DNA from: Nibricoccus aquaticus
GTDB taxonomy: Bacteria > Verrucomicrobiota > Verrucomicrobiia > Opitutales > Opitutaceae
Assembly (NCBI RefSeq): GCF_002310495.1
Contig: NZ_CP023344.1
Coordinates: forward strand, 930,001-994,000
Direction: 5' to 3'
DNA length: 64,000 nt
The position numbers and the translations under genes are program-made. This document shows positions 1-9,642 of this stretch, piece by piece (positions within the stretch are counted from its first letter, which is position 1; each line of letters opens with the position of its first letter). Below the pieces are notes generated by a model. The model was not told the DNA's origin, made no database searches, and saw only the letters and a list, made by a program, of their open reading frames with translations.

Positions 1-2
1 CC

Positions 3-422
3 CCCAAAGTCGAACGCCTCGGCAACGTGAACCTCCCCCCGCCCAAAGGCCTCACCGCCGACGGCAACTCCACCGAACTCGTCGAACGCGACTGGACCGG
101 CCTCATCCTCGTCCCAGTCAACGCCGCCCTCGCCAAAGCCTACACCACCCAGGTCCGCCTCCTCAAAGTCGAGGCCCATCCGCTACACGATGGACGCCTC
201 CGCATCTGGGCCCGCGTCCGCAACGTCAGCGACCGCCCCCTCCCCGCCGAGATTGCCTGCTCCTTCCGTATGCGAGGCGAGACTACGCCCAATAGCCCCT
301 ACTTCTACCAGCTCGAAGTCCCGTCCGGTGCCTACCGCGACGTCTTCTTCGTTTCCCCTGACGGCGAACTCTCCGCCTACACCGTCCTCGTCCGCAGTGA
401 GGAAATGTGGAAACAAAAATAA
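3..422 (+). CDS. Partial hypothetical protein (3' end only)
   Basis: The reading frame is open from the window edge to a TAA stop, so the gene begins upstream and only about 139 residues are visible. A GTG at 27 could be read as a start but the frame continues upstream of it. The visible part has the pattern of a small beta-sandwich: a strand-rich stretch with an N-V-S-D-R-P turn, then a segment ending in L-V-R-S near the C terminus. This is loosely like the YcfL/DUF1425 lipoprotein fold, but I do not recognise it firmly. It converges with the LptF/LptG-like gene on the other strand. Confidence 0.55.
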   Translation, partial: PKVERLGNVNLPPPKGLTADGNSTELVERDWTGLILVPVNAALAKAYTTQVRLLKVEAHPLHDGRLRIWARVRNVSDRPLPAEIACSFRMRGETTPNSPYFYQLEVPSGAYRDVFFVSPDGELSAYTVLVRSEEMWKQK

Positions 423-479
423 CATCCCCGTTCTTCCCGTCTCCGATTCCGCGTTTTCGCCCTTCAGCGCTTCCGCGAT

Positions 480-508
480 AAAAACGCCGTGGCAATTCAG
501 CCACGGCG
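480..508 (-). terminator. Intrinsic terminator of the LptF/LptG-like gene
   Basis: A 10-bp perfect stem (CGCCGTGGCa / CCACGGCG arms) spans 485-508. On the minus strand it is followed by five T residues at 484-480, just after the stop of the permease gene. On the plus strand the run after the stem is weak, so it serves mainly the minus-strand gene. The T tract belongs to a dispersed repeat ending in GATAAAAA that recurs near 44574. Confidence 0.75.
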
Positions 509-518
509 CTTTCTTGGC

Positions 519-1634
519 TTATCGCATCCTCACCGAAAACCACCCGCCCAGCGCCAGCATCGCCACGCTCGGCACACACGCCGCCATCAGTGGATCGAGC
601 GTCCCGCGCACCCCCAGCGCATTCGCCACCTTCAGCAGCACGAAGTAGAGCAGGAAAAGTCCCAGCGACTTCGACACGCCCACCGCCGGATTCACCCGCA
701 CTCCCGCCACCGCAAACGGGATCGCCAGCGCGATCACAATCAACGGCGAAACCGTGTCCGCGATCAGGCTGAAATACCTCACCGCATACGTCGTCACCTT
801 CGGATTCTCCTCCACGGTGAAGTAATCGATGATCCGCCTCAGCTGGAAAAACGACAGATCACTCGGCTTCACGTCGAACACCAGCATCAGCTCCGGCTCC
901 TCCGTGAAATACGGCACCGCCTTCTGCTCAAACGGACGGCTCGAAATCACATCCCCCGTCGCCGGATCGAACCACGTCTCCCGCCCCTGATAAAACGTCC
1001 AGCCTCCCCGCTCGCGCTCGAACTTCGCCTCCGCCGCATACATCCGCACTTTCTCCCGCCGCTGCGTGTCCAGCTCCGACACCGTCACTCCATACCCGCG
1101 ATCGAGCATCGTACTGTACCGGTTCATGAACCACATCCGTCCCTGCCGTTGATTGTCGAACGTCACCACCCGCGCCAGCCCCGCGCCCGTGCTCGTACCA
1201 CTGACCGCCACTTCGTGCCGGTATTTCAAATACTCCATCATCGACCGCGATCGCTCCACCGAGAGAGGCACCACGCTCGCATTGAGTGCCCACATCAACC
1301 CGCACAGCGCCACACCCGTGATCCAGATCGAGCGCGTGATCCGAAAAATCCCCAGCCCCGCCGCCCGGAGCGCCGTGATCTCGTTGCTCCGGTGCAGCTG
1401 CCCCAACGCGTACAACAGCGAGATCAGCAAAATCACCGGCAGGATCACCGCCAGAAAACTCGGCACCTTGATCGCGAAGTACATCACGACGTCCGTCACC
1501 GGCGCCTGATATTTTAAGAGATCCTCAAAATCGTCATACATCGTCTGGATCAACAGCAGCCCCAGCGTCGCCATCAGGACGACTCCAAGGATGCCCAGCC
1601 ATTCGCGCAAAATATGCCGGTCGATGAGATTCAA
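519..1634 (-). CDS. LptF/LptG family LPS-export permease (YjgP/YjgQ)
   Basis: Predicted inner-membrane subunit of the Lpt machine, which works with LptB ATPase and LptC to extract lipopolysaccharide from the inner membrane. The 371-residue product has the family layout: N-terminal helix pair (about 10-32 and 50-75), a third helix near 100-118, a soluble beta-jellyroll middle (about 125-280) and three C-terminal helices. The conserved [10 protein letters not shown] cytoplasmic loop follows helix 2. I chose the TTG start at 1634 because L-N-L-I-D-R-H-I-L fits the family N terminus; the frame continues upstream as low-quality Arg/Gly-rich sequence. LptF and LptG cannot be told apart here, and no partner lies beside it. 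Confidence 0.85.
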   Translation of the reverse strand: MNLIDRHILREWLGILGVVLMATLGLLLIQTMYDDFEDLLKYQAPVTDVVMYFAIKVPSFLAVILPVILLISLLYALGQLHRSNEITALRAAGLGIFRITRSIWITGVALCGLMWALNASVVPLSVERSRSMMEYLKYRHEVAVSGTSTGAGLARVVTFDNQRQGRMWFMNRYSTMLDRGYGVTVSELDTQRREKVRMYAAEAKFERERGGWTFYQGRETWFDPATGDVISSRPFEQKAVPYFTEEPELMLVFDVKPSDLSFFQLRRIIDYFTVEENPKVTTYAVRYFSLIADTVSPLIVIALAIPFAVAGVRVNPAVGVSKSLGLFLLYFVLLKVANALGVRGTLDPLMAACVPSVAMLALGGWFSVRMR

Positions 1635-1736
1635 CGCGCGCCAACTCAGCCGCCCACCCGCCCCGTGGCAACCCCTTCGTTCCTCCCTCCATCGTTCTCG
1701 TTCCCCCGCCACCTCACGCCCCCCACCGATTGCGCC

Positions 1737-1764
1737 CAACTACCAACTACAAACTACCAACTCC
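1737..1764 (+). repeat. Dispersed repeat, 'CAACTACCAACTACAAAC' type
   Basis: A stretch built of near-identical CAACTAC/CAAACTAC units lies in the divergent spacer (1635-1837) between the LptF/LptG-like gene and the symporter. A similar copy is at 16208-16231. The rest of this spacer shows no clear promoter to the eye. Confidence 0.55.
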
Positions 1765-1837
1765 TCCGCCCGACCAGCACACCTCCCCCGCAAAATCCCC
1801 GTTGCAGTTGGCAACGCGGTTGCTACCCCCGATCCCC

Positions 1838-3448
1838 ATGTCTGCCCCCAAAGAGGTTTGGTCCTCACGTCTCGGAGTCATTCTCGCCGTCGCCGGCAGC
1901 GCCGTCGGCCTCGGTAACTTCCTCCGCTTCCCCGGTCTCGCCGCCCAGTACGGCGGCGGCGCCTTCATGATCGCGTACTTCATTTCGCTGCTGATCATCG
2001 GCATCCCGATCGGCTGGGCCGAATGGGCCCTCGGCCGCCATGGCGGCTCCCTCGGCTTCCGCTCCTCTCCCGGCATTTTCCACGCGCTCATCAAAAAGCC
2101 CTATGGAAAGTACCTCGGCGTGATCGGCTTCATCATCCCCGTGATGATCTACATGTACTACGTGTACATCGAAGCCTGGTGCCTCGGCTACGCCCTCAAC
2201 GCCGCCACCGGACAGCTCTCCGTCCCCGGCATGAACTACGGCGAATTCTTCGGCCGCTACACCGGCGCCGGCTCCGACGGCGTCGCCCTCCACTTCGGCC
2301 TCCACGACGTCGGCCTCTTTGTCCTCATCGTTTACGCGATCAACTTCTGGTTCATCTACCGCGGCATCTCCAAAGGCATCGAACTGGTCTGCAAATACGC
2401 GATGCCCGCCCTCATCGTCATCGCCCTCATCGTCCTCGCCCGCGTCCTCACCCTCGGCACGCCCGATCCGCTCAAGCCCGATCAAAACGTCCTCACCGGC
2501 CTCGGCTTCATGTGGAACCCGGGCGACATTTCCGAGGGCCTTAAAAACCCCCAGCTCTGGCTCGCCGCCGCCGGCCAGATCTTCTTCTCCCTCTCCGTCG
2601 GCTTCGGCGTCATCATCACGTATTCAAGTTATCTGACAAAAAAAGACGACGTCGTCCTCAGCGGCCTCACCGCCTCCTCCGCCAACGAATTCTGCGAAGT
2701 CGGCCTCGGCGGCCTCATCACCGTCCCCGCCGCCTTTATGTTCCTCGGCGCCGCCGGCATCGTCGGCCAGGGCACCTTCGGCCTCGGTTTCAACGTCCTC
2801 CCCGAGGTCTTCGCCCGGATGCCCGCCGGCCAGGTCTTCGCCACGATTTTCTTCATCCTTCTCTTCCTCGCCGCCGTCACCAGTTCGCTCTCGATGCTCC
2901 AGCCCGGCATCGCGTTCCTCGAAGAAGGCCTCGGCATCAAACGCAAAGCCTCCGTCGCCCTGCTCGGCCTCGTCACCGCCATCGGCACTGGCTTCGTCTG
3001 GTACTTCTCCAAAGACTTGAAGGCGCTCGACACCCTCGATTTCTGGGTCGGCACCCTCCTCATTTTTATTCAGGCCACCATCCTCATCATCATCTTCGGC
3101 TGGACCGTCGGCATCGAGAAAGGCTGGGCCATCCTCCACGAGGGCTCCGCCCTCCGCGCCCCGGCGTTCTTCAAACCCATCATCAAATACGTCACCCCCG
3201 CGTTCCTGCTCACCATCTTCGTCCTGTTCATTCTCAAAAACGTCTTCGGCTGGAACTTCTCCCTCGGCGACGCCGCCCGCTTCGAACCCACCAGCTACGT
3301 CCGCGACCTCGTCGGACCCAACCCCGACAAAGTCGCCCGCCTCAGCGTCCTCTTCATCGCCCTCATGACTCTCTTCACCGGCATCCTCGTCCACCTCGCC
3401 GGCAAACACTGGGCCACCCATCCCCGCGCCGAATCCGACAAAAACTAA
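1838..3448 (+). CDS. Sodium-dependent NSS/SNF-family symporter
   Basis: Secondary transporter of the neurotransmitter:sodium symporter family, importing amino acids or amines with sodium. The 536-residue product has the family start: a short polar N terminus, then [13 protein letters not shown] at about 17-29 forming unwound helix 1 of the LeuT fold, followed by about eleven more hydrophobic segments. The ATG at 1838 is preferred over the in-frame ATG 36 codons upstream because the extra residues are low-complexity and come from a dispersed repeat. Substrate is not evident from sequence. The small gene 12 bases downstream is a likely accessory subunit. Confidence 0.9.
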   Translation: MSAPKEVWSSRLGVILAVAGSAVGLGNFLRFPGLAAQYGGGAFMIAYFISLLIIGIPIGWAEWALGRHGGSLGFRSSPGIFHALIKKPYGKYLGVIGFIIPVMIYMYYVYIEAWCLGYALNAATGQLSVPGMNYGEFFGRYTGAGSDGVALHFGLHDVGLFVLIVYAINFWFIYRGISKGIELVCKYAMPALIVIALIVLARVLTLGTPDPLKPDQNVLTGLGFMWNPGDISEGLKNPQLWLAAAGQIFFSLSVGFGVIITYSSYLTKKDDVVLSGLTASSANEFCEVGLGGLITVPAAFMFLGAAGIVGQGTFGLGFNVLPEVFARMPAGQVFATIFFILLFLAAVTSSLSMLQPGIAFLEEGLGIKRKASVALLGLVTAIGTGFVWYFSKDLKALDTLDFWVGTLLIFIQATILIIIFGWTVGIEKGWAILHEGSALRAPAFFKPIIKYVTPAFLLTIFVLFILKNVFGWNFSLGDAARFEPTSYVRDLVGPNPDKVARLSVLFIALMTLFTGILVHLAGKHWATHPRAESDKN

Positions 3449-3460
3449 ACCCACTTTCCC

Positions 3461-3616
3461 ATGACCACTGGAGGCTGGATAAACCTGATCCTTTCCGTCG
3501 GCACCGTCACCACGCTCTTCGCGTGGTGTATTTACCGTGTCCTGACAGCACCCAAAACCGGCGGCTCGCTCGCCCACGTCGAACCGGTGGACGAATCGTC
3601 CGCCGACGACCGCTGA
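3461..3616 (+). CDS. Small membrane subunit of the NSS symporter (MetS-like)
   Basis: A 51-codon ORF starts 12 bases after the symporter stop. It encodes a short N terminus, one hydrophobic helix (about residues 6-28, ending F-A-W-C-I-Y-R-V-L) and a polar acidic tail. Size, single helix and position match the MetS-type small subunits known to sit beside bacterial NSS transporters, such as the methionine/alanine importer MetPS. The tail here is longer than in typical MetS. The role is inferred from context; sequence similarity to MetS is weak. Confidence 0.72.
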   Translation: MTTGGWINLILSVGTVTTLFAWCIYRVLTAPKTGGSLAHVEPVDESSADDR

Positions 3617-3699
3617 CCCGTCCCTGGGAAGCGCCGTCCCTGGGAGCGCCGCCGTTCCCGTCGGCTTCCGAATTCGTTCTCGTCCTCCCCCTCGCTCGC

Positions 3700-4950
3700 T
3701 CATTTCCCCGACGGCCCAAACGGCCTCCGAGGCGCGCTCGTCTCCTCCGTCCCCGACCGCTCCGCTTGTGCTTCAGCGTCCTCCGCCCGCTTCGACTCCT
3801 CTTTCCCCGATCCGGCCACGCCGCCCGCTTTGTCCGGCTTGAGAACACCCTCATCCGACGGCGCAAAAATCTGCCCCTCCAGCCGCTCGGAAAGCGCCCG
3901 TCCGAAACCGTGGCGGATCAGATTCCCGATGGTAGCCAGTATGCCAACATCCGTCTCCCCAAACTCCCCTGAAAACGGAATCCGCGTCGCCACCTGATCG
4001 CGCGGCTTGTTTTTCAAAAAGGTGGAAAGCCCGCTCACCATCTTCTCCCACAGCCGCTGCGTCACCGGCTTCGATTTGTCCTCCACGTTCTTGAAATCGA
4101 GATGGTCGAAGAACGGTTTCACATAGCCTTCATACTGTCCTTCCGCCGCCGCCACTTCCAAGAACAGCTGAAAATCCCCACTCGCTACATCCACATTCCC
4201 ATACGCCAGTAGGAAGTCGTTCAACGCGGGCAGATCCACGTTGATCAACTCCAGGTTCAGTTTGAAACGCGGCTGCTGCGCCAGCAGATCAAGCCCGCCA
4301 AAAACCCTGAGGTCACCATTTCCAATCGTCTTCGCCCGCAACTCGATCTCGGCCGGCAGCGGACCGCGCTTGTCCGACGGACGATTCCGCAACCCCTTCG
4401 CCACGACCTCCAGTCCGTCCAACGCGATGTCCACCTTGGGGTCCGCATCCGTATCGATAAAGCGGATCCGGCTGTCCTTGATCTCCAGCCGCGTGATCTC
4501 GATCGGGAAAATATCCTCGATCGCATCCTGCCAACGCTTGTCCACGACCTCCGTCTGACTGCTCTCCTCCGTCGGCGCGTTGACGATGATCAACTCGGCA
4601 TCCTCCAAAACGAAGTCGCCGACAAACCGCCCGCGAAACAGATCCCGCCACGCCAGCGAGAAATCGATCGTCCCCGCCTTGAAAAACGGCTCACGCGTCT
4701 CCCCGTTCGTCTTCACGATCTCAACGTCTTCGAGCTGATAAGCCCCGCGCCAGATCGACAGATCGATGTCCTCCACATGTCCCGCATACTCCGGGATCTT
4801 TTCGAGCCGCTGGTTGATCAGCGATTTGATCGTACGCGGCAGCACCAGCCGCACCGCCAGCAACACGAGTGCGACGATCAAAACAAAGTGCCAGCTCCGG
4901 CGAAACCACACCGAAGCCCGCTCGAGACGCGTTGAAGACTGGAAGTTCAT
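3700..4950 (-). CDS. AsmA/DUF748-like envelope protein
   Basis: A 416-residue protein with one N-terminal membrane helix (about 19-39) and a long periplasmic region of beta-strand-rich AsmA/DUF748 type: alternating short strands with motifs such as I-K-D-S-R-I-R-F-I-D-T-D. Relatives are thought to bridge the envelope and take part in lipid transport or outer-membrane assembly. The last 50 residues are charged, Glu/Lys/Arg-rich and probably disordered. The ATG at 4950 is preferred to TTG at 4956. The gene is alone, convergent with the symporter pair. The spacer 3617-3699 holds a short GC-rich repeat and no terminator with a T run. Confidence 0.7.
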   Translation of the reverse strand: MNFQSSTRLERASVWFRRSWHFVLIVALVLLAVRLVLPRTIKSLINQRLEKIPEYAGHVEDIDLSIWRGAYQLEDVEIVKTNGETREPFFKAGTIDFSLAWRDLFRGRFVGDFVLEDAELIIVNAPTEESSQTEVVDKRWQDAIEDIFPIEITRLEIKDSRIRFIDTDADPKVDIALDGLEVVAKGLRNRPSDKRGPLPAEIELRAKTIGNGDLRVFGGLDLLAQQPRFKLNLELINVDLPALNDFLLAYGNVDVASGDFQLFLEVAAAEGQYEGYVKPFFDHLDFKNVEDKSKPVTQRLWEKMVSGLSTFLKNKPRDQVATRIPFSGEFGETDVGILATIGNLIRHGFGRALSERLEGQIFAPSDEGVLKPDKAGGVAGSGKEESKRAEDAEAQAERSGTEETSAPRRPFGPSGK

Positions 4951-5038
4951 GCGCAAATTTCCAAAGACCGCATAACCCGCCGCAGGTATCCCCGCTCCGT
5001 CCCTCCGGCCATTTCCCGATGTTCGGATCGCCCGCCAC

Positions 5039-5112
5039 CCGGGAACGCCGGCCCCTGGCCGACTCCGCCTCCTCCAATCCTGTAAATCCAGTTAATCCTG
5101 TCCAAAACTCCG
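5039..5112 (+). repeat. Two dispersed repeats (GGCCnCTGGCC hairpin; 'AATCCTG' repeat)
   Basis: 5039-5068 is a palindromic CCGGGAACGCCGGCCCCTGG-type element that recurs at 15990-16018. 5076-5112 contains tandem AATCCTG/TTAATCCTG words, recurring at 20222-20257, 25969-25996 and 39313-39345. Both lie in the 255-base divergent spacer upstream of the GH106-like gene. Confidence 0.6.
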
Positions 5113-5205
5113 ATCAAAGCCCTCGTTCACTCAACGCGTTGACTGTCCATCGCCACCCCCGATTGCCCGTTGCCCCCCCAACCCATCCCGTTTCCGCTTC
5201 CACTC

Positions 5206-7884
5206 ATGCGAACCCCACTCCGCCCGTCGCCGCGTCTCCTCGCTATCGCCCTTCTCGCCTGCGCGCCCGCTCTGACTGCTGCCGATTCTGCCGCAACCGC
5301 TCCTCAAAGTCCCCTCGCCTGGCCCGAGGTGAAACAAGAGCACAAACCCTGGACCCGCTGGTGGTGGATGGGCTCCGCCGTCGACAAGGAAAACCTCACG
5401 CGCGAACTCACCGAATTCGCCGCCGCCGGACTTGGCGGCGTCGAGATCACGCCCATCTATGGCGCCAAAGGCTACGAAGACCGCTTCATCGACTTCCTCT
5501 CGCCCAAATACGTCGAGATGCTGGGCCACACCGCCGCCGAGGGTAAACGCCTCGGTATCGCCATCGACATGGCCACCGGCACCGGCTGGCCCTTCGGCGG
5601 CTCCTTCACACCCAAGGAAGACGCCGAACTAAAAATCGAAATCGTCGACGGCAAACTCACGCCGCGCTCCACCGGCTTCAAAGTCAAACGCGCCGCCCCC
5701 GGCGCCGCCGGCCTCGTCCTCGATCCCTACTCGCCCGACGCCATCGCCCGCTACCTCGCCCACTTCGACAAAGCCCTCGCCCCGCTCCCGCCCGGCGCCA
5801 TCCACGGCCATTTCCACGACTCCTTCGAATACACCGCCAACTGGACGCCCGCTCTCACGGAAAAGTTCAAAGCCATGCACGGCTACGACCTCGCCGCGCA
5901 CATGGCCGAGCTCGAAGGCAAAGGCGACCCCGACACCATCGCCCGCATCAAGTCCGACTACCGCGAAGTCCTCGCCCAGCTCCACATGGACTACATGCAC
6001 ACGTGGGGCGACTGGGTCCGCAAAAACGGCGGCGTTGTCCGCAACCAAGGCCACGGCGCCCCCGCCAACCTCCTCGACCTCTACGCCCTCGCCGACATCC
6101 CCGAAACCGAAGTCTTCGGCGCCACCAATTTCCCGATCCCGTTCTACCGCTTCACGCCCGGCGAAATCAGCTACAACGAAACCCAACCGCTCATCAACCG
6201 CTTCGCCTCCTCCGCCGCCCACGTCACCGGCAAGCCGCTCATCTCCTCCGAAACCTTCACCTGGGCCCGCGAACACTTCCACGAAGCCCCCTCCGAACTG
6301 AAGCCCGAGCTCGATCAACTCTTCCTCACCGGCATCAACCACGTCTTCTACCACGGCACAGCTTTCTCCCCAGCCGACGCCCCTTGGCCCGGCTGGCTCT
6401 TCTACGCCTCGACCCAGTACAACAACCGCAACCCGCTCTGGCGTGACCTCGCCGAAGGCCTCAACGCCTACATCACCCGCGCCCAGTCGCTCCTCCAATC
6501 CGGCCAGCCCGACGCCGACGTCCTCGTGTATTGGCCCTTCCACGACCTCCTCCACAAAGCCGACGGCTGGGAACGCAAATTCTCCATGCACGGCAAAGAC
6601 TGGCTGACCGATTCCTCCACCGGAAAACTCGCCCAGCAACTCATCGAAGCCGGCATCCAGTTTGACTTCATCTCCGACGCACAAATCTGCGACCCAAAGA
6701 AACGCGCCGGGCTTTCACAAAGCTCCCGCGTGGAAATCGATCGCCCCATCCTAGTGCCACAGTCCTCGCTCATGCCTTTGGAAACACTCCAAAAGCTCCA
6801 TGAACTCGGCCAGAAGGGAAATCTCGTTTGCTTCATCGACGATCTGCCAACCGACGTCCCCGGCTTCGCTAAGCTTTCTGAACGCCGCACCGCATTTCAG
6901 AAGGAACGCGCCGAAATTCTTGGAAAACTAAAAGACTACGGCGGCGTCCGCATGGCCTTCGCCAAAAAGCACGAGAACATCGGCGGCGCTATTCTCGTCG
7001 GTGATTTCACCCAAGCACTCAGCAAACTCCCCAAAGGCGAGCCTCTCGTTGACGCGGGCCTCGGCTTCATCCGCCGCATCAGCGACGACCAGCGCACTAA
7101 ACTCTATTTCGTCACCAATCTCAGCGGCAAACCGTTCGACGGAACCATCGGCTTCAAGCTGGATTCCCGACCAGCCGGTACCGTCGTATTCCTCGAACCG
7201 CGCACCGGCAAGACCGGCACCGTCGAATCTCGCGTCACCCAATCGACCGCCAAAGGCCGCACAAGCAATGTCCGTCTCCAACTCGCCCCCGGAGAATCGC
7301 TCTTTGTCCGCATTCACTCTGAGAAAGTTTCCGCATCGAAGGCATGGGCGTTCACGGACAACGCCGCCCAAACCATACCGCTCGCCGGCGACTGGCGCGT
7401 CACCTTCCTCCGCGGCGGCCCCGAACTCCCGCCCGACTTCAGTCTCTCAAACACCAAGCTCGCTTCTTGGACCGAGCAAAGCCCCGCGCACGAAGGCTTC
7501 GCCGGCACCGCCCGCTACGAACTCGACTTCGCTCTCCCTGCGACGCCCGCCGGAGCCGGCGGCGACTGGCTCCTCGATCTCGGCGACGTCCGCGAAACCG
7601 CCCGCGTCTTCGTCAACGGCACCCAAGTCGATCTCCTCTGGTCGCTACCCTTCCGTACCCGCATCGACGCCAGCCATCTCAAGCCCGGCCGCAACACCCT
7701 CGCCATCGAAGTCACCAACCTCGCCTCCAACCGCATCCGTGACCTGGATAAACGCGGCATCAAGTGGGCCAATTTCTACGACTCCAATATCGTCAACGTG
7801 AACTACAAGAAGATGGACGCCTCCAGCTGGCCCATCATGCCAGCCGGCCTCCTCGGCCCCATCACACTGACCCCGCTCAAGTAG
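5206..7884 (+). CDS. GH106-like alpha-L-rhamnosidase, secreted
   Basis: An 892-residue glycoside hydrolase with a signal peptide (about 1-25, ending A-L-T-A/A-D). The catalytic region opens with the family pattern P-W-T-R-W-W-W-M-G at about 46-54 and continues as a TIM barrel with G-V-E-I-T-P near 80. The C-terminal 170 residues form a beta-galactosidase-like sandwich with W-L-L-D-L-G-D-V and V-F-V-N-G. This order matches GH106, whose members remove rhamnose from plant or algal polysaccharides such as rhamnogalacturonan or ulvan. The ATG at 5206 starts a good signal peptide; an in-frame TTG 12 codons upstream is less likely. No sugar transporter or regulator adjoins it. Confidence 0.78.
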   Translation: MRTPLRPSPRLLAIALLACAPALTAADSAATAPQSPLAWPEVKQEHKPWTRWWWMGSAVDKENLTRELTEFAAAGLGGVEITPIYGAKGYEDRFIDFLSPKYVEMLGHTAAEGKRLGIAIDMATGTGWPFGGSFTPKEDAELKIEIVDGKLTPRSTGFKVKRAAPGAAGLVLDPYSPDAIARYLAHFDKALAPLPPGAIHGHFHDSFEYTANWTPALTEKFKAMHGYDLAAHMAELEGKGDPDTIARIKSDYREVLAQLHMDYMHTWGDWVRKNGGVVRNQGHGAPANLLDLYALADIPETEVFGATNFPIPFYRFTPGEISYNETQPLINRFASSAAHVTGKPLISSETFTWAREHFHEAPSELKPELDQLFLTGINHVFYHGTAFSPADAPWPGWLFYASTQYNNRNPLWRDLAEGLNAYITRAQSLLQSGQPDADVLVYWPFHDLLHKADGWERKFSMHGKDWLTDSSTGKLAQQLIEAGIQFDFISDAQICDPKKRAGLSQSSRVEIDRPILVPQSSLMPLETLQKLHELGQKGNLVCFIDDLPTDVPGFAKLSERRTAFQKERAEILGKLKDYGGVRMAFAKKHENIGGAILVGDFTQALSKLPKGEPLVDAGLGFIRRISDDQRTKLYFVTNLSGKPFDGTIGFKLDSRPAGTVVFLEPRTGKTGTVESRVTQSTAKGRTSNVRLQLAPGESLFVRIHSEKVSASKAWAFTDNAAQTIPLAGDWRVTFLRGGPELPPDFSLSNTKLASWTEQSPAHEGFAGTARYELDFALPATPAGAGGDWLLDLGDVRETARVFVNGTQVDLLWSLPFRTRIDASHLKPGRNTLAIEVTNLASNRIRDLDKRGIKWANFYDSNIVNVNYKKMDASSWPIMPAGLLGPITLTPLK

Positions 7885-7948
7885 GTGGAGCGCGCACTCA
7901 GGGCGCGGTGATTTCTTTCCGATGGAGGCGCGCCGCCCTTGTCGCGCT
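7885..7948 (+). repeat. Two palindromic intergenic repeats after the GH106-like gene
   Basis: 7885-7912 is a GGTGGAGCGCGC...GGCGCG element, recurring at 17983-18010 and 30001-30028. 7921-7948 is a GATGGAGGCGCG...GTCGCGC element, recurring at 29956-29987 and 40218-40250. Each can fold back on itself through its GCGC arms. They follow the stop codon directly. Confidence 0.65.
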
Positions 7949-7992
7949 TTCCGGTCTAGGCGGGTTGCCCCCACCCCGCATTCCATCCACAA

Positions 7993-8028
7993 AAAGGCCG
8001 ACCGGAAATCCGGTCGGCCTTTGTTTTT
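7993..8028. terminator. Bidirectional intrinsic terminator
   Basis: A 13-bp perfect stem (AAAGGCCGACCGG / CCGGTCGGCCTTT) with a four-base AAAT loop spans 7993-8022. It is followed by GTTTTT on the plus strand and preceded by five A residues that give a T run on the minus strand. It lies between two convergent genes and can serve both. Confidence 0.9.
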
Positions 8029-8047
8029 AATTCTTCAATCGATCACC

Positions 8048-9391
8048 TTACGCCACGCGCTCCACCACCAACGGCGGCGGGGTCGGACGCTTTGGCGCGA
8101 GACGGTACGCATTCTTGAAGTGATCGAGCGCCTGCTCGAGCTTCGACTCGTCATTGTAGTGAATCATCATCAGCGGCTCGCCCTGCTTCACCTGCGTGCC
8201 GACTTTCTTGATCTCGGAAACACCCACCGCGAAATCCACCTTGTCGTGCGGATTCGTTTTGCCCGCGCCGAGGATATGCACGCCGTGCGCGATCATCGCC
8301 GCGTTGATCGTGTGAACGTATCCACGCTTCGGAGCCGGGAGCTTGCGGACATGTTTCGCCTGCGGGAATTTCTCCGGATGATCCACGAACGACGGATCGC
8401 CGCCCTGCGCGCGGATCAACTCCTTGAACTTCTCCAGTGCGGAACCATCGGTGAGATGCCGCTGCACCGTCTGCTTGGCCGACAACGTCGAGCCAGCCAC
8501 GCCCGCGAGACGGACGATCTCCATGCCGAGTTTCAGCACGAGTTCCTTCATGTCTTCCGGACCTTCGCCCTTGAGCAGCGCGATCGCCTCTTTGACTTCG
8601 AGTGCCGTGCCGACCGTGTCGCCAAGCGGCTGGTTCATATCCGTCACGAGCGCGACGCAACGGCGCTTCATCGAGCGACCGACCCGCGTCATCGAGCGCG
8701 CGAGCTGCTTCGCCTGCTCGAGATCTTTAATGAAAGAGCCATTGCCCCACTTCACATCGATCACGAGACCTTCAGAACCTTCAGCGAGCTTTTTGGAGAG
8801 AACCGATCCCGTGATAAGCGGCAGGCTCGGGATCGTGCCGGTCTCTTTGCGGAGCGCGTAGAGCTTGGCTTCAACCGGAGCGAGATCAGGCGTCTGCGCG
8901 ATGATCGCGCCGCCAATCTTGGCCAGCTGGTTGGAAAAATGCTCGGTCGTCTGCTGGCTCTTGAAGCCCGGGAATGCCGCCAGCTTCTCAAGCGTGTTGA
9001 TCACATAATCGTGCTCCACGCCGCACATCATCGGGACAACCACACCGCTCGCCATCGCGAGAGGCACGAGCACGAGCGAGGTTTTGTCGCCAACGCCGCC
9101 GGTCGAGTACTTGTCGATCTTCGGCTTCGCGATGTGCGACAGGTCGATCACTTCGCCCGAAAGCATCATCTCTTCCGTGAGATCGGCCGTCTCCTGCGCG
9201 GACATCCCGCCGAAGTAGATCGCCATGGCTAGAGCGGCCAGCTGGTGCTGCGGCATCTCGCCATCCAGCGTGCTATCAATGATGTAGCGAATTTCCTCTT
9301 GGGTGAACTCCCCACCGTCGCGTTTCTTTTCAATCAAGAATTCGAACGTTGGTTTGATGAACCTCCGGGGAGGCAGCGTGCGTTTTGTCAT
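8048..9391 (-). CDS. Pyrimidine-nucleoside (thymidine) phosphorylase family protein, atypical active site
   Basis: A 447-residue member of the thymidine/pyrimidine-nucleoside phosphorylase family, which splits nucleosides with phosphate. The helical N-terminal domain, the S-T-G-G-V-G-D phosphate loop (96-102) and R181, S196 and K200, equivalents of the pyrimidine-binding residues, are present. Two conserved features differ: the usual K-H-S-T-G-G reads K-Y-S-T-G-G (Y95), and the glycine-rich G-H-T-G-G-T-L-D-K-L-E loop is replaced by C-G-V-E-H-D-Y-V-I-N-T-L-E-K-L (123-137). It may therefore act on another substrate. The ATG at 9391 fits the family N terminus; upstream codons look non-coding. 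Confidence 0.82.
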   Translation of the reverse strand: MTKRTLPPRRFIKPTFEFLIEKKRDGGEFTQEEIRYIIDSTLDGEMPQHQLAALAMAIYFGGMSAQETADLTEEMMLSGEVIDLSHIAKPKIDKYSTGGVGDKTSLVLVPLAMASGVVVPMMCGVEHDYVINTLEKLAAFPGFKSQQTTEHFSNQLAKIGGAIIAQTPDLAPVEAKLYALRKETGTIPSLPLITGSVLSKKLAEGSEGLVIDVKWGNGSFIKDLEQAKQLARSMTRVGRSMKRRCVALVTDMNQPLGDTVGTALEVKEAIALLKGEGPEDMKELVLKLGMEIVRLAGVAGSTLSAKQTVQRHLTDGSALEKFKELIRAQGGDPSFVDHPEKFPQAKHVRKLPAPKRGYVHTINAAMIAHGVHILGAGKTNPHDKVDFAVGVSEIKKVGTQVKQGEPLMMIHYNDESKLEQALDHFKNAYRLAPKRPTPPPLVVERVA

Positions 9392-9642
9392 GTGTGAATC
9401 AGCGTAATAGGAAAGCCCGTTCCTGCGGGCGGCAAAGTGTACGAGCCAACTCCTCCTCACTAAAATGTCGAGCCAAAACTCCCCCCGCTTCACTCGACAA
9501 ATGCCCTTCATACACCCCCCGCCCGCCTCATCCGCCTGAGCAAACAACTCCGCTTTCTCCTCCGTCCCATCTCTCCCAGCCCTCGCCCTTCGCTTTTAAT
9601 TGAGCCTTGCCGCGCCACACGCCCGCTCCGTTGTCTGAAACG

